A DNA stretch of 64,000 bases from a bacterium D16-56 (GTDB taxonomy: Bacteria > Bacillota > Clostridia > Lachnospirales > Lachnospiraceae): assembly GCA_003611875.1 (NCBI GenBank), contig RAYY01000028.1:1-64000 (forward strand). Direction: 5' to 3'. Position 1 is the stretch's first letter. Every line of letters begins with the position of its first letter. Both the position numbers and the translations under genes were made by a program. Below the pieces are notes generated by a model. It was not told where the DNA came from. It did no database searches and worked only from the letters and a program-made list of their open reading frames with translations. Positions 18,501 to 27,088 of the stretch are shown in pieces.

Positions 18501-19841
18501 ATGAAGGAAAAGACACAGCAGCAGGCCAGGGAGGAAATCCTGGGGCTGGTGGCAGAATATTGTGAAAAATACCATTTGGAAAATAAGAAAAAGTATGAAC
18601 CCGGCGACAGGATTCCCTATGCATCCCGGGTGTATGATGCAAAGGAAATGGTGAACCTGGTTGACAGTGCGCTGGAGTTCTGGCTGACCTCGGGGCGGTA
18701 TACAGAGGCATTTGAGGAAGAATTTTCCCGGTATTTAGGCGTGCGGTATTGTTCCTTGGTAAATTCCGGGTCCTCGGCTAACCTTCTGGCTTTTATGGCA
18801 TTGACCTCCCCTCTTTTGGGAGAACGGCAGGTAAAGAGGGGAGATGAGATTATCACTGTGGCAGCAGGCTTTCCCACCACGGTAACTCCCATGATTCAGT
18901 ATGGCGCTGTCCCGGTGTTTGTGGATGTGACAATCCCTCAGTATAATATAGATGTGACTCAATTAGAGGAGGCTTATTCAGAACGCACGAAGGCAGTGAT
19001 GATTGCTCATACACTGGGAAATCCTTTTGATCTGAAGGCTGTAAAGGAATTTTGCGGCCGCTATGGCCTTTGGCTGGTTGAGGATAATTGCGATGCACTG
19101 GGAAGCAGGTATACGCTGGATGGGGAGGACAGGCTTACCGGTACTATAGGAGATATCGGCACCTCCAGCTTTTATCCGCCTCATCATATGACCATGGGAG
19201 AGGGGGGAGCCGTGTATACAAATAATCCTTTTTTGAATAAGATTATCCGTTCCTTCCGGGACTGGGGGCGGGATTGCTCTTGCCCTGCCGGAAAGGACGA
19301 CACCTGCGGCCATCGTTTTGACCGTCAGTATGGAGAGCTGCCCTTGGGATATGATCATAAATATGTATATTCTCACTTTGGCTATAATCTTAAGGCAACC
19401 GATATGCAGGCGGCAGTGGGCTGCGCCCAACTGGAGAAGTTTCCCGGTTTTGTTAAACGCCGCCGCCATAATTTTGAGCGTCTTCATAAAGCATTGGAGG
19501 ATCTTTCCGGCAAGCTGATTTTGCCGGAGCCATGCCCTGGCTCCATGCCAAGCTGGTTTGGATTTTTGCTCACCTGCCGGGAAGGGGTGGACAGAAACAA
19601 GGTGGTACAATATCTGGAGGAACAAGGGATTCAGACCAGGATGCTGTTTGCGGGCAATCTGACGCGACATCCCTGCTTTGATCCGATGCGTATGACAGGA
19701 GACGGATATCGGGTTGTGGGAAATTTAAGTGTTACGGACCGGATTATGAAGGATACCTTCTGGGTGGGGGTGTATCCTGGTATGACAGATGTTATGATTG
19801 ACACAATGGCGCAGGCGATCCATGAGGCGGTGAGGAAATGA
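18501..19841 (+). CDS. rfbH: CDP-6-deoxy-D-xylo-4-hexulose 3-dehydrase (E1), PLP and [2Fe-2S]
   Basis: This 446-residue aminotransferase-fold enzyme belongs to the DegT/DnrJ group. At the PLP-lysine position it has histidine (SFYPPHHMTMGEGG, H228/H229), the signature of the RfbH/E1/DdhC dehydrases, which use PMP. The cysteine-rich loop RDCSCPAG...TCGHRF near residue 260 matches the iron-sulfur site. It makes the 3,4-glucoseen intermediate on the way to CDP-3,6-dideoxy sugars. The E3 reductase and the final ketoreductase or epimerase that normally follow are absent here. The stop overlaps the next gene (ATGA). Confidence 0.93.
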   Translation: MKEKTQQQAREEILGLVAEYCEKYHLENKKKYEPGDRIPYASRVYDAKEMVNLVDSALEFWLTSGRYTEAFEEEFSRYLGVRYCSLVNSGSSANLLAFMALTSPLLGERQVKRGDEIITVAAGFPTTVTPMIQYGAVPVFVDVTIPQYNIDVTQLEEAYSERTKAVMIAHTLGNPFDLKAVKEFCGRYGLWLVEDNCDALGSRYTLDGEDRLTGTIGDIGTSSFYPPHHMTMGEGGAVYTNNPFLNKIIRSFRDWGRDCSCPAGKDDTCGHRFDRQYGELPLGYDHKYVYSHFGYNLKATDMQAAVGCAQLEKFPGFVKRRRHNFERLHKALEDLSGKLILPEPCPGSMPSWFGFLLTCREGVDRNKVVQYLEEQGIQTRMLFAGNLTRHPCFDPMRMTGDGYRVVGNLSVTDRIMKDTFWVGVYPGMTDVMIDTMAQAIHEAVRK

Positions 19842-20707
19842 TGAAGTATGATCTGACAAAAGCACATCAGGTCAATTTGAAAATATTAAAGGAGATTGAC
19901 AGAATCTGCCGTAAATACAAGATTCAATATATGCTGGATGCAGGCACACTGTTGGGGGCAATACGCCACCAGGGCTTTATCCCCTGGGACGACGACGCGG
20001 ATATAGTATTTACAAGAAAAAATTATGAGGCGTTTATGAAGGTGGTGCGGCGAGAGCTGCCGGATACCATGGAGCTTTTGATGCCCTGGGATTTTCAGAA
20101 GGGACGGGCCTTTTTTGATTTTACTGCCAGGATTATTTATAAAAACAGCCGGATTCATGAGGAATCTCCTGAGACCCGGTATTATGAGGGGAAGATGAAT
20201 CATTTGTGGGTGGATTTGTTTACCCTTGATGTGCTGCCTAAAAATAAGCTTTCATCTTCGATGACGCTGCTGCTTCACAAGATCATTTATGGTATGGCCA
20301 TGGGACACCGGTATCAGTTGGATTTCGGAAAATACAGCGTGTTCCATAAGCTGGCAGTGGGCGGTCTGTCTGCGGCGGGCCGTCTGGTTCCGCTGAAGGT
20401 TTTGTTTTGGATGCAGCGAATCGTGGCGTTAAAGGATCGGAAATGCCGGAGCAATCTGCGGTATTACAGCAATTATCAGCCGGATTATCTTTATGTGACC
20501 CTGCAGAAAGAATGGTGTGAGCAGGTGGAGGATGTAGCATTTTGTGATACAAAGCTGATGGCTCCCAGGCATTGGGACGAAGTACTGACCTGGATTTATG
20601 GGGATTACAAAAAGCTTCCTCCTAAAAATAAGCGGGTTCCCGGCCATTCCACGGCGCAGATTCAGGTATTTGATGAGGAAGAAACCTGCACAGAATTGAG
20701 GAAATAA
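19838..20707 (+). CDS. LicD-family phosphotransferase
   Basis: The 289-residue protein carries the LicD core YMLDAGTLLGAIRHQGFIPWDDDADIVF near residues 29-57, then LWVDLFTLDVLP. It is a nucleotidyltransferase-fold enzyme that transfers phosphocholine or a related phospho-group onto glycans. The start overlaps rfbH (ATGA); ATG 19841 is an equally likely alternative. The transferred group is unknown, because no choline uptake or CCT gene is visible in the window. Confidence 0.85.
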   Translation: MMKYDLTKAHQVNLKILKEIDRICRKYKIQYMLDAGTLLGAIRHQGFIPWDDDADIVFTRKNYEAFMKVVRRELPDTMELLMPWDFQKGRAFFDFTARIIYKNSRIHEESPETRYYEGKMNHLWVDLFTLDVLPKNKLSSSMTLLLHKIIYGMAMGHRYQLDFGKYSVFHKLAVGGLSAAGRLVPLKVLFWMQRIVALKDRKCRSNLRYYSNYQPDYLYVTLQKEWCEQVEDVAFCDTKLMAPRHWDEVLTWIYGDYKKLPPKNKRVPGHSTAQIQVFDEEETCTELRK

Positions 20708-21657
20708 TGGAGAAAATGTTGTCAGTCGTAGTGTCTGTGTATAATGAGGAGCAGGCATTACCTATCTTTTACCAGACGGCAAAGCCGATTTTGGACAGAC
20801 TTTCCTGGAATTATGAATTGTGGTTTATGAATGACGGCAGTCAGGATGACAGTCTCAAAGTTCTTTTGGAGCTTGCGGCGCAGGATGATCATGTGAAGGT
20901 GGTAAGCTTTTCCAGGAATTTTGGTCATGAGGCGGCTATGATTGCGGGGATTGACTATGCCAGAGGAGATGGCATTGTGTGTATGGATGCAGATCTGCAG
21001 CATCCTCCGTCATGTCTGCCGGAGATTGTGGAAAAGCTTGAGGAAGGCTGCGGGGTCGTTACTATGGTGCGTACCCGTAACGAGTCTGCCGGGGTAGTCA
21101 AAAATATTACCTCGGCTGGATTTTATTGGGTAATCAATACCTTGTCCGACGTGAAATTTGAGGCCAATGCTTCGGATTTTTTTGCGGTTTCCAGGCAGGC
21201 GGCAGATGTGCTGCGGGGAAGTTACCGGGAAAAGGTTCGTTTCCTTCGAGGGTATGTACAGAATATTGGTTTTAAGCGGGCGACGATCCGGTATGAGGCT
21301 CAAGAGCGGGCAGCAGGAGAGAGCAAATACAGTATCCGCAAGCTGTTGGATTTTTCTGTGAACACGATCCTGTGTTTTTCTAATCTTCCGCTAAAGCTGG
21401 GAATTTATGCTGGAGGAACGGCGGCTTTTTTGGGTGTGGCAGTGATGATTTATACCTTGTGTACCCGTCAGGGTGCGCCCAGTGGATATGCTACCATTGT
21501 TATTCTCAATTGTTTTATGTTTGCGGTGCTTTTTCTGATTGTGGGGATTATTGGGGAGTATATTGGGATTCTGTTCAGTGAACTGAAGGACAGACCTATT
21601 TATATTGTGGGGGAGACGCGGAATGTGGAGAGAGGAGATGGAGAATCAAGGCGCTGA
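20707..21657 (+). CDS. GtrB/DPM1-like polyprenyl-phosphate glycosyltransferase
   Basis: This 316-residue GT2 begins LSVVVSVYNEEQALPIFYQT and has VSFSRNFGHEAAMIAGIDYARGD, MDADLQHPP (DxD) and YEAQERAAGESKYSIRKLLDFS. Two membrane helices follow (about 230-255 and 265-292). This is the layout of enzymes that load a sugar onto undecaprenyl phosphate, which could feed the three GT-C-like proteins upstream. ATG shares a base with the licD stop (TAATG). The terminator lies in and after its stop codon. Confidence 0.87.
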   Translation: MEKMLSVVVSVYNEEQALPIFYQTAKPILDRLSWNYELWFMNDGSQDDSLKVLLELAAQDDHVKVVSFSRNFGHEAAMIAGIDYARGDGIVCMDADLQHPPSCLPEIVEKLEEGCGVVTMVRTRNESAGVVKNITSAGFYWVINTLSDVKFEANASDFFAVSRQAADVLRGSYREKVRFLRGYVQNIGFKRATIRYEAQERAAGESKYSIRKLLDFSVNTILCFSNLPLKLGIYAGGTAAFLGVAVMIYTLCTRQGAPSGYATIVILNCFMFAVLFLIVGIIGEYIGILFSELKDRPIYIVGETRNVERGDGESRR

Positions 21658-21674
21658 GTGTCAGCGCCTTTTTA
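21650..21674 (+). terminator. Rho-independent terminator of the first glycan locus
   Basis: GGCGCTGA (21650-21657), loop GTG, TCAGCGCC (21661-21668) and then TTTTT. The perfect 8-bp stem overlaps the end of the last gene, so it closes the 0.8-21.7 kb transcription unit. Confidence 0.92.
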
Positions 21675-22095
21675 TTTGGCAGAGTATGGAATATATTGCA
21701 GTATTGCCGCTGTGTCGGCGTAGCGTATTGATTGTACCAAAAACCTAGAAAAACAGACGGCGGCCTGCTGGCCATTGACTGCTGATGTTCTTCGGAAACG
21801 GCTTGGCAGGAATTTACCGTATCCAAACAGATCTACACTGCTACCGCCGGACGAAGCCGTACCTTGGACTCTTCCCGCAAGTTCAATAACATCAAAAACA
21901 GCTCTATTTCAGGTATAGTATACATTATTTTTGATGGCGGATAAAGAATGTTGCGAAAACATTCCTTCGAGAAGAAGCTTTGGTAAACAAGCCAACGAAC
22001 CATCAGGAGCAAAAACCGTCGGCAGCTGTAATAAGGGATTATATCGGCATTTCAACACAAACCGGCCGGTCACGTCCGGAGATTATGAAATTACT
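21675..22095. other. Gene-free stretch between two loci
   Basis: About 420 bases between the terminator and repeat copy B. Short frames exist on both strands, but none has a credible ribosome site or a recognisable protein motif. The composition resembles decayed coding DNA, and I could not assign a parent. Confidence 0.5.
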
Positions 22096-22200
22096 ATAAA
22101 AGTCCCGTCGCCGGAGGCGATTTAAATCAGGGATGCCTCATGCGCCCGCCAGACTTTCATGTGTGGTGGCGCGTCCGCAGTCGGGCACATGCAGGTTTAC
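22096..22200 (+). repeat. Copy B of the ~105-bp palindromic 3'-end element
   Basis: It runs from ATAAAAGTCCC to CAGGTTTAC, with TCGCC-GGA-GGCGA near the left end and GCGCCCGCC opposite GGTGGCGC in the right half. The right end lies five bases from the stop codon of the minus-strand radical SAM/HAD gene. Confidence 0.82.
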
Positions 22201-22205
22201 TCTGA

Positions 22206-23744
22206 TTACCGCCCCAAAGGATGGCAATAACACCATCTCATCATTTCCTCATCCTCCCCTGAATCTCCGACTGCCGCCGCATCCTTTTGCTCAATATCTG
22301 CCCATTGGCACAGCATCCGGACTCCCTCTGCCTTTGTAGCTTTAGCGGAAACGATCTGCAGGCAGTTTTCCTCCAAAAACCATCGTATATTTTCTCGAAG
22401 CTCTGACGTCAGTGAATCCATCAGCCTTTCAGCTTCATTTTTTATCCAGGGTCTTTTTGACGGACGGAGCAAGGTCAGTTTATACAGACGTTCTTTCTCT
22501 CTGTATTTTACAATCCGAAAGCCCCGTCCCGTGCAGGTTGTCTCTAACTGACAAAGAATCTTTTCATCTAATTCATAAAAAAATTCCTGCTCTTTTTCAT
22601 CATACCTTAGGTATACATGGGCGCCTCCTGCGAATACTCCGCCCTGAAACCAATGCCTGATTTCTTCACAGTGCTGCATCGCCTCTCTGTAAGGGAGCGT
22701 AGTGGCAAAAAACAAAAGGGTTCCTTCCCCTGCCAGGGTTTCCAGTCCTTTTTTGACAGAATCAGAAACATTCTGCTTTTCGGCAGTAATTCCCTTTACA
22801 AGTTCTTTTTCTTCCGGCCTCTCTTTTGGAATCAATGTGCCTTCAATATCCCAAAATACTGCCTTTGCCCTGCGAGGGATCCGGAATATGGGGTAAGGAC
22901 CAAATAATACCTGGTTCATAAAGTCGTTTCTTCCCCCATAGGCCAGATAACATGAACAGATTCTTTGGCCGCATTCGGTTTCTTTCAAGATCCTTTCATA
23001 AGAATCATAGGAATCATAAGAATCATACCAGTTCATCCGGGTTTTTCGGCTGATATTGCAGATGCGCATACTTCCGTCCGCCTCCACAAACAATCTTCCT
23101 TCACATTGTTTTCTATCTGCAGGCACTACTTCTAATTCCCGCCAAAAATACGGATCAATCGCCAAAAATTTTTCCTGTTCCTTATGTGTATATTCCCGTT
23201 TCAGGCCATTCATCTTATTGATCCAAAGGTAAATGTCATCCGGAAGAAGGTTTCTGAGCGCCAAAAGCTGCTCTGCCATTTCAGGAATCCCCACAGCCCC
23301 CACACAGAGAGAAACGCCCCGACTTTTCAGCCGCTTGCATTTTTCTGCAAATTCCTTCGTGGAAATCATCTCAGGATGAAAGGTAGCCCAAAAATGTAGT
23401 TTTTCCAGTTTTCCTTTTTCGTGCAGAAATATACCCAAATCTCTTTGTTCCGAAAAACTGAGATTGGTCTGCGCACCTACGGCATCTATTCTTTCCGATG
23501 CACTCAGTCTTGCTAGCCCCTCCCAGTACCAGGAATGAATCAGCGCTTCTCCATAAGGAGCTACCATCACCCCGCCCTGAAAATCGTCCGCAATACTTTC
23601 CACAAAGCGCAGCCACTGCCTTTTGTCTTTTTCCAGCTCTCGTTCAGATATTCTGTGTTTGGAAAAGGGACAGTAGCTACACTTGTAATTACAGCTTTTC
23701 AGGCTCCCCCGATACAAGATTACCGAACGATTCATGAATCTCAT
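22206..23744 (-). CDS. STM4011-like radical SAM protein fused to a HAD hydrolase domain
   Basis: The 512-residue protein has an N-terminal radical SAM domain (about 1-290) with the cluster motif CNYKCSYC at residues 18-25 and SPASM-like cysteines late in that domain (CEGRLF, CNIS, CGQRICSCY). From about 300 there is a HAD/Cof-type domain: motif I FWDIEGTLIPKE (the second Asp is Glu), FFATTLPYREA as motif II, a KAEGVRML lysine, and VGDSGEDEEMM as motif IV. It ends about 10 residues after motif IV, shorter than Cof-type enzymes, right beside repeat copy B. It overlaps the STM4012-like gene by 56 bases. The reaction is unknown. A DSY tripeptide tandem repeat lies around residue 240. Confidence 0.75.
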   Translation of the reverse strand: MRFMNRSVILYRGSLKSCNYKCSYCPFSKHRISERELEKDKRQWLRFVESIADDFQGGVMVAPYGEALIHSWYWEGLARLSASERIDAVGAQTNLSFSEQRDLGIFLHEKGKLEKLHFWATFHPEMISTKEFAEKCKRLKSRGVSLCVGAVGIPEMAEQLLALRNLLPDDIYLWINKMNGLKREYTHKEQEKFLAIDPYFWRELEVVPADRKQCEGRLFVEADGSMRICNISRKTRMNWYDSYDSYDSYERILKETECGQRICSCYLAYGGRNDFMNQVLFGPYPIFRIPRRAKAVFWDIEGTLIPKERPEEKELVKGITAEKQNVSDSVKKGLETLAGEGTLLFFATTLPYREAMQHCEEIRHWFQGGVFAGGAHVYLRYDEKEQEFFYELDEKILCQLETTCTGRGFRIVKYREKERLYKLTLLRPSKRPWIKNEAERLMDSLTSELRENIRWFLEENCLQIVSAKATKAEGVRMLCQWADIEQKDAAAVGDSGEDEEMMRWCYCHPLGR

Positions 23745-25062
23745 CCCATTCCTTCATCCTTTCACGTACATTATCAGAGATCAGCACAGGCCCCAGATAA
23801 TCCGAAAAGCCTGTTCCTAATTCTGTCAATGTGAGAAAATCCTCTGAATCCCTAATTCCGTCAGACTGTTGAATCTGAACAAATCCCTGCTGTATCCATT
23901 CCTTTAATACCGGAAAATCCTCCAGCGCCCAGGAGCCAAAATGCTTTTTATACTGATTTAAGGGAAGTCCAGGACGAATCAATAAATGACGGATCACATA
24001 CCTTCGCCTCATCTCCTCCTTGGAGAGCACGATCCCATGGGAGATAACCGAAAAATCCTTTGTATGTTCAAATTCCTCCAGCTGCTTTAGACAGGTCTCC
24101 CGGGTAATGGCATAGGGAGTACAGAAATGAAGATTACCCAGATAGCTTCTCCCTCCGCAGCCCAAAGCCAGGGAAGTGCCAAAGCCGCATTCAGAAAAAT
24201 TTCGCGGTCTCTTTTTCTTCACAAATCGTCTCATTGAGTCCTGTCGAAAACCTGCTGCGTGAAGAAATCTTGCTGCATTCTGATACTGTTCATAGGCACA
24301 CTGCCAGTCAGGAGCTGTTTTGCTGTGTACCAGCCCTGCACCATGTTTAATATATAAGGGATACAAGAAAATCTCATCTGGTTCAAAGCAAAGGGCCTTT
24401 TGTAAGGATTCCAGAAGAGAATCTACGGTCTGGCCCGGGATTCCATAGATAAAATCCACATTAATACAAGGGAAATCCATACATTTCAACAGCTCCAAGG
24501 CTTCCATGGCCCGCTTGGCTCTGTGCTTCCGTCCCAAAGCCTCCAGTTCCTCATCCGAAAAGCTTTGGATTCCCATGCTGACCCTGGTGACTCCTGCCTG
24601 TTTTAAAATTCCCAGCTTTTCAAACGTTGTCTGGTTCGGCGCTGTTTCCACACCGATCTCCCTGTCCTTCTCCATCACAAAGGAAGCTTCAATCAGTCCA
24701 AATATCCGGTCAAGCTGATCTTCTGACAGCAGCAGCGGCGTACCTCCTCCTATAGTTAACTCCGAAAACTCGGTTTCATAGGGGGTTAAAATCTCTTTGT
24801 ACTGCCCGCATTGCCGTTCTACCCCGTCCAGATATTGGTCAAAAGCTTCTGTTCCCTGGCCGGTAACGGAAAATAAATTACAGTACCCACATTTACCCTG
24901 GCAAAAGGGAACGTGCAGATACAGTCCATGCCCCTTTCCTGCCATTACCCTGGCATAATCCCTTAAAGAAATTCCCGCAAGAGCGCGATAGGCTGTCTTG
25001 TGGGGATAGCTGTACATATACTGTACATAAGGATTGATGTTATTGTGAAAGACTTTCTTCAT
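23689..25062 (-). CDS. STM4012-like radical SAM protein (HemN-related)
   Basis: This 457-residue protein has GLYLHVPFCQGKCGYCNLF, the CxxxCxxC cluster motif in a HemN/HemW-like context. It also has ELTIGGGTPLLLSEDQL, RVSMGIQSFSDEELEALGR and INVDFIYGIPGQT. The whole resembles coproporphyrinogen-dehydrogenase-like enzymes, but the gene neighbours identify it as the STM4012 family. ATG 25062 follows GAGGG; the frame extends upstream into the STM4013-like gene. It overlaps both neighbours, so it is translated as part of the operon. The substrate is unknown. Confidence 0.78.
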   Translation of the reverse strand: MKKVFHNNINPYVQYMYSYPHKTAYRALAGISLRDYARVMAGKGHGLYLHVPFCQGKCGYCNLFSVTGQGTEAFDQYLDGVERQCGQYKEILTPYETEFSELTIGGGTPLLLSEDQLDRIFGLIEASFVMEKDREIGVETAPNQTTFEKLGILKQAGVTRVSMGIQSFSDEELEALGRKHRAKRAMEALELLKCMDFPCINVDFIYGIPGQTVDSLLESLQKALCFEPDEIFLYPLYIKHGAGLVHSKTAPDWQCAYEQYQNAARFLHAAGFRQDSMRRFVKKKRPRNFSECGFGTSLALGCGGRSYLGNLHFCTPYAITRETCLKQLEEFEHTKDFSVISHGIVLSKEEMRRRYVIRHLLIRPGLPLNQYKKHFGSWALEDFPVLKEWIQQGFVQIQQSDGIRDSEDFLTLTELGTGFSDYLGPVLISDNVRERMKEWDEIHESFGNLVSGEPEKL

Positions 25063-25960
25063 GAATCCCTCTTTTCCGGATAAAGAAATGCTTATAAGGA
25101 ACCACATTTACCACAGGATGGTTGATTCCATGAAACAGGCATCCATCCTCCCCATAGCAGGTTCCATGATCCGAGCAGCAGATAACAAACCCGCCGCCCC
25201 GCCGCTTTATCCATCCTTCAAACAACCTGCCAAGCTCCCCGTCCACATAGCGCAGTGCAGCTCGATGTGTTTTTAGACTGTCCTGTGTGGCTTCATCCAG
25301 ATAAAAATAATTGGGGTAATGAATGGCATCCACATTTAAATAAAGAAAAATTCTTTTTGTGTCCTCTGCCTTTTCAAGCCTTCTTAAAATAAAATCCACC
25401 TGATTTTTAGCGCTTTCCTTTACCGTACAGGCAAACGAAGGATTCCAGTAGCTTTTTTCGAAGTAACCAGGAAATACCTTTCCTAAATCGGATCTTTTAT
25501 CAAAAAAGGAGACCCCGCCTACGCACCAGGTATCATATCCAACCTTACTCAGCCCTTCCATAATGGTGCTTCCTTCATAGACAAAGGCTCCCTTTGGCGC
25601 CTGGCTTCCCATGCCGATGGATTTTGGGAAAAAGAGCATTTCCCGGTCTGCCAGGCTCTTTGCGTCAAATCGGCATGGCAGAAAGCCTGCAAACATGGCA
25701 TGATGAGACGGATAGGTAAAATTTCCCGGCGCCTGACGCTTTTCCCAAGAACCGAATTGGTTCAGCACCGGCGTACCCTGAGCCTTCTCCTCTGCTTCTG
25801 CTGCATCATACCGCAGGGTATCCAGACATAGGAATAAAATATCCTGCTTTCCGACAACCTGGTTCATATCCACAGAAGGGGTTTTCTGTTTCTGCATTCT
25901 CTGAAACAGCCTGAAAGGAACTTCCCCTGCCGTTTCCGGAACGTTACTTTTGTTTTTCAT
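25040..25960 (-). CDS. STM4013-like hydrolase of the sulfatase/alkaline phosphatase fold
   Basis: This 306-residue protein contains DILFLCLDTLRYDAA at the metal-binding N-terminus, FTYPSHHAMFAGFLP as the likely nucleophile segment, and CSDHGTCYGEDGCLFHG with the metal ligands. This is the alkaline-phosphatase superfamily pattern, in the STM4013/SEN3800 family by context. ATG 25960 lies after GGAGGAAAAA, which belongs to the repeated leader. An N-terminal MHSVEEKM extension from 25981 is possible but is shared as DNA with unrelated genes. Confidence 0.76.
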   Translation of the reverse strand: MKNKSNVPETAGEVPFRLFQRMQKQKTPSVDMNQVVGKQDILFLCLDTLRYDAAEAEEKAQGTPVLNQFGSWEKRQAPGNFTYPSHHAMFAGFLPCRFDAKSLADREMLFFPKSIGMGSQAPKGAFVYEGSTIMEGLSKVGYDTWCVGGVSFFDKRSDLGKVFPGYFEKSYWNPSFACTVKESAKNQVDFILRRLEKAEDTKRIFLYLNVDAIHYPNYFYLDEATQDSLKTHRAALRYVDGELGRLFEGWIKRRGGGFVICCSDHGTCYGEDGCLFHGINHPVVNVVPYKHFFIRKRGIHEESLSQ

Positions 25961-26023
25961 TTTTTCCTCCACGCTGTGCATGCTTCACAGAACATCGTAC
26001 TCTGTGAGTATTGCATGTCCCGC
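25961..26023 (-). promoter_or_regulatory. Repeated leader, copy 1
   Basis: Read on the minus strand: GCGGGACATGCAATACTC, then ACAGAGTACGATGTTCTGTG, then AAGCATGCACAGCGTGGAGG and AAAAA before the ATG of the STM4013-like gene. TACTC/GAGTA forms one hairpin, and TGTTCT-GTGA-AGCATG can form a second with a GNRA-type loop. The copy also encodes the 12-codon frame MFCEACTAWRKK, ending in a TGA that overlaps the ATG. Confidence 0.6.
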
Positions 26024-26053
26024 TTTAGCGGTGTTTTTCTTTCACCCTTTCCT

Positions 26054-27088
26054 CTAACTGGGCTCCTCCCTGCAGGCAGCCTTTATCATGTCTGCCTGTC
26101 TTCGATAAATCCGATTTGCTCCGTAAATATCCTGATAGATCAGATCACCCTGTGCATTCATCTCAATGATCCGAGGCTTCAAGCTCCCTTTTTCCAGCAA
26201 AATATCAATGCCTGCACTTCGAAGGCCGGGAAATAATTCCATACTGCGCCGGCACAGATCCTGAATTTCCTCAATCACAGTGCCGGAAAGACCCAAAGTC
26301 TCTAATTCCAAGGGATGATTGTTCAGATGCAGATTGGTGATGGGCCCCTTGGAAAGCCTGGCAAGACAAAAATCTGTCCTTCCATCCTGTACCACTGCCC
26401 GCAGGTCATAAGAATATCCCTGATGGCTTGCCTTCGCGTACCACCTTTCCACAATACATCCCAGCTTTAAAAGCTTTTCCAGCATGAGAAGTACCTGTCC
26501 GGCGTCGGAGAGCCGCCGCAGTTGTTTGGTATTCACAAGATCCTTCCCTCCGTCCCCGGGCATTTCCCCCACACAGGTATATAAGATCATTTTCCCTGTT
26601 TGTGGCTGCCATCGAAAAGCAGCCGCTCCGGCAGCTCCCGAACCGCAAACCGGTTTGATGAAAACCTGATAGATCCGTTTTCTATCCATCATGGTTAAAA
26701 GCTGTTCCGGGGTTTGGATGATATCCTGTTCCAGTTCCTCTGTTACTGCCAGTCCGGCTTTTCGCAGCTGCTCCTTGCATCCTTTCTTATCCAGCAGTGC
26801 TTTAATAGCATTCGGATGATTGAAAAACCGCACATCCTGACATTCCTCCAGCCTTTTCAGTTCCTCTAAGCGCCGCATATAATCCTCCACCAGCCATGGA
26901 AGCTGTTCCAGCAGGCAGCAATCCCACTCTGGCGGATCGATTTTTAAAAAAATCTTTCCTTTTGGAAAATCCTTTCTCCATCTGTCCCAATCTAAAAACA
27001 GAACGTGCAGCCCGGCCTCCCGCGCTGCACGTCCCAGATAATGAGTACGTTTGGTATCCGGCTTTCCCAGAAGCGCCGCCTGCCTCAT
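26054..27088 (-). CDS. STM4014-like ATP-grasp protein
   Basis: This 344-residue protein has an N-terminal Rossmann-like segment (AREAGLHVLFLDWDRW). An ATP-grasp fold follows with QVFIKPVCGSGAAGAAAFRW near residue 145 and PRIIEMNAQGDLIYQD near the end (the E and N of the metal site). It would form an acyl-phosphate-dependent bond, probably an amide or ester, on an unknown acceptor. ATG 27088 overlaps the upstream stop codon by four bases (ATGA), showing tight coupling to the LRR gene. Confidence 0.76.
   Translation of the reverse strand: MRQAALLGKPDTKRTHYLGRAAREAGLHVLFLDWDRWRKDFPKGKIFLKIDPPEWDCCLLEQLPWLVEDYMRRLEELKRLEECQDVRFFNHPNAIKALLDKKGCKEQLRKAGLAVTEELEQDIIQTPEQLLTMMDRKRIYQVFIKPVCGSGAAGAAAFRWQPQTGKMILYTCVGEMPGDGGKDLVNTKQLRRLSDAGQVLLMLEKLLKLGCIVERWYAKASHQGYSYDLRAVVQDGRTDFCLARLSKGPITNLHLNNHPLELETLGLSGTVIEEIQDLCRRSMELFPGLRSAGIDILLEKGSLKPRIIEMNAQGDLIYQDIYGANRIYRRQADMIKAACREEPS

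Noticed and set aside
23689-25062. Naming this gene hemN or hemW.
   Set aside because: The radical SAM motif is HemN-like, but the neighbours (sulfatase-fold, ATP-grasp and LRR genes) fit the STM4012 family instead, and haem synthesis genes are absent.
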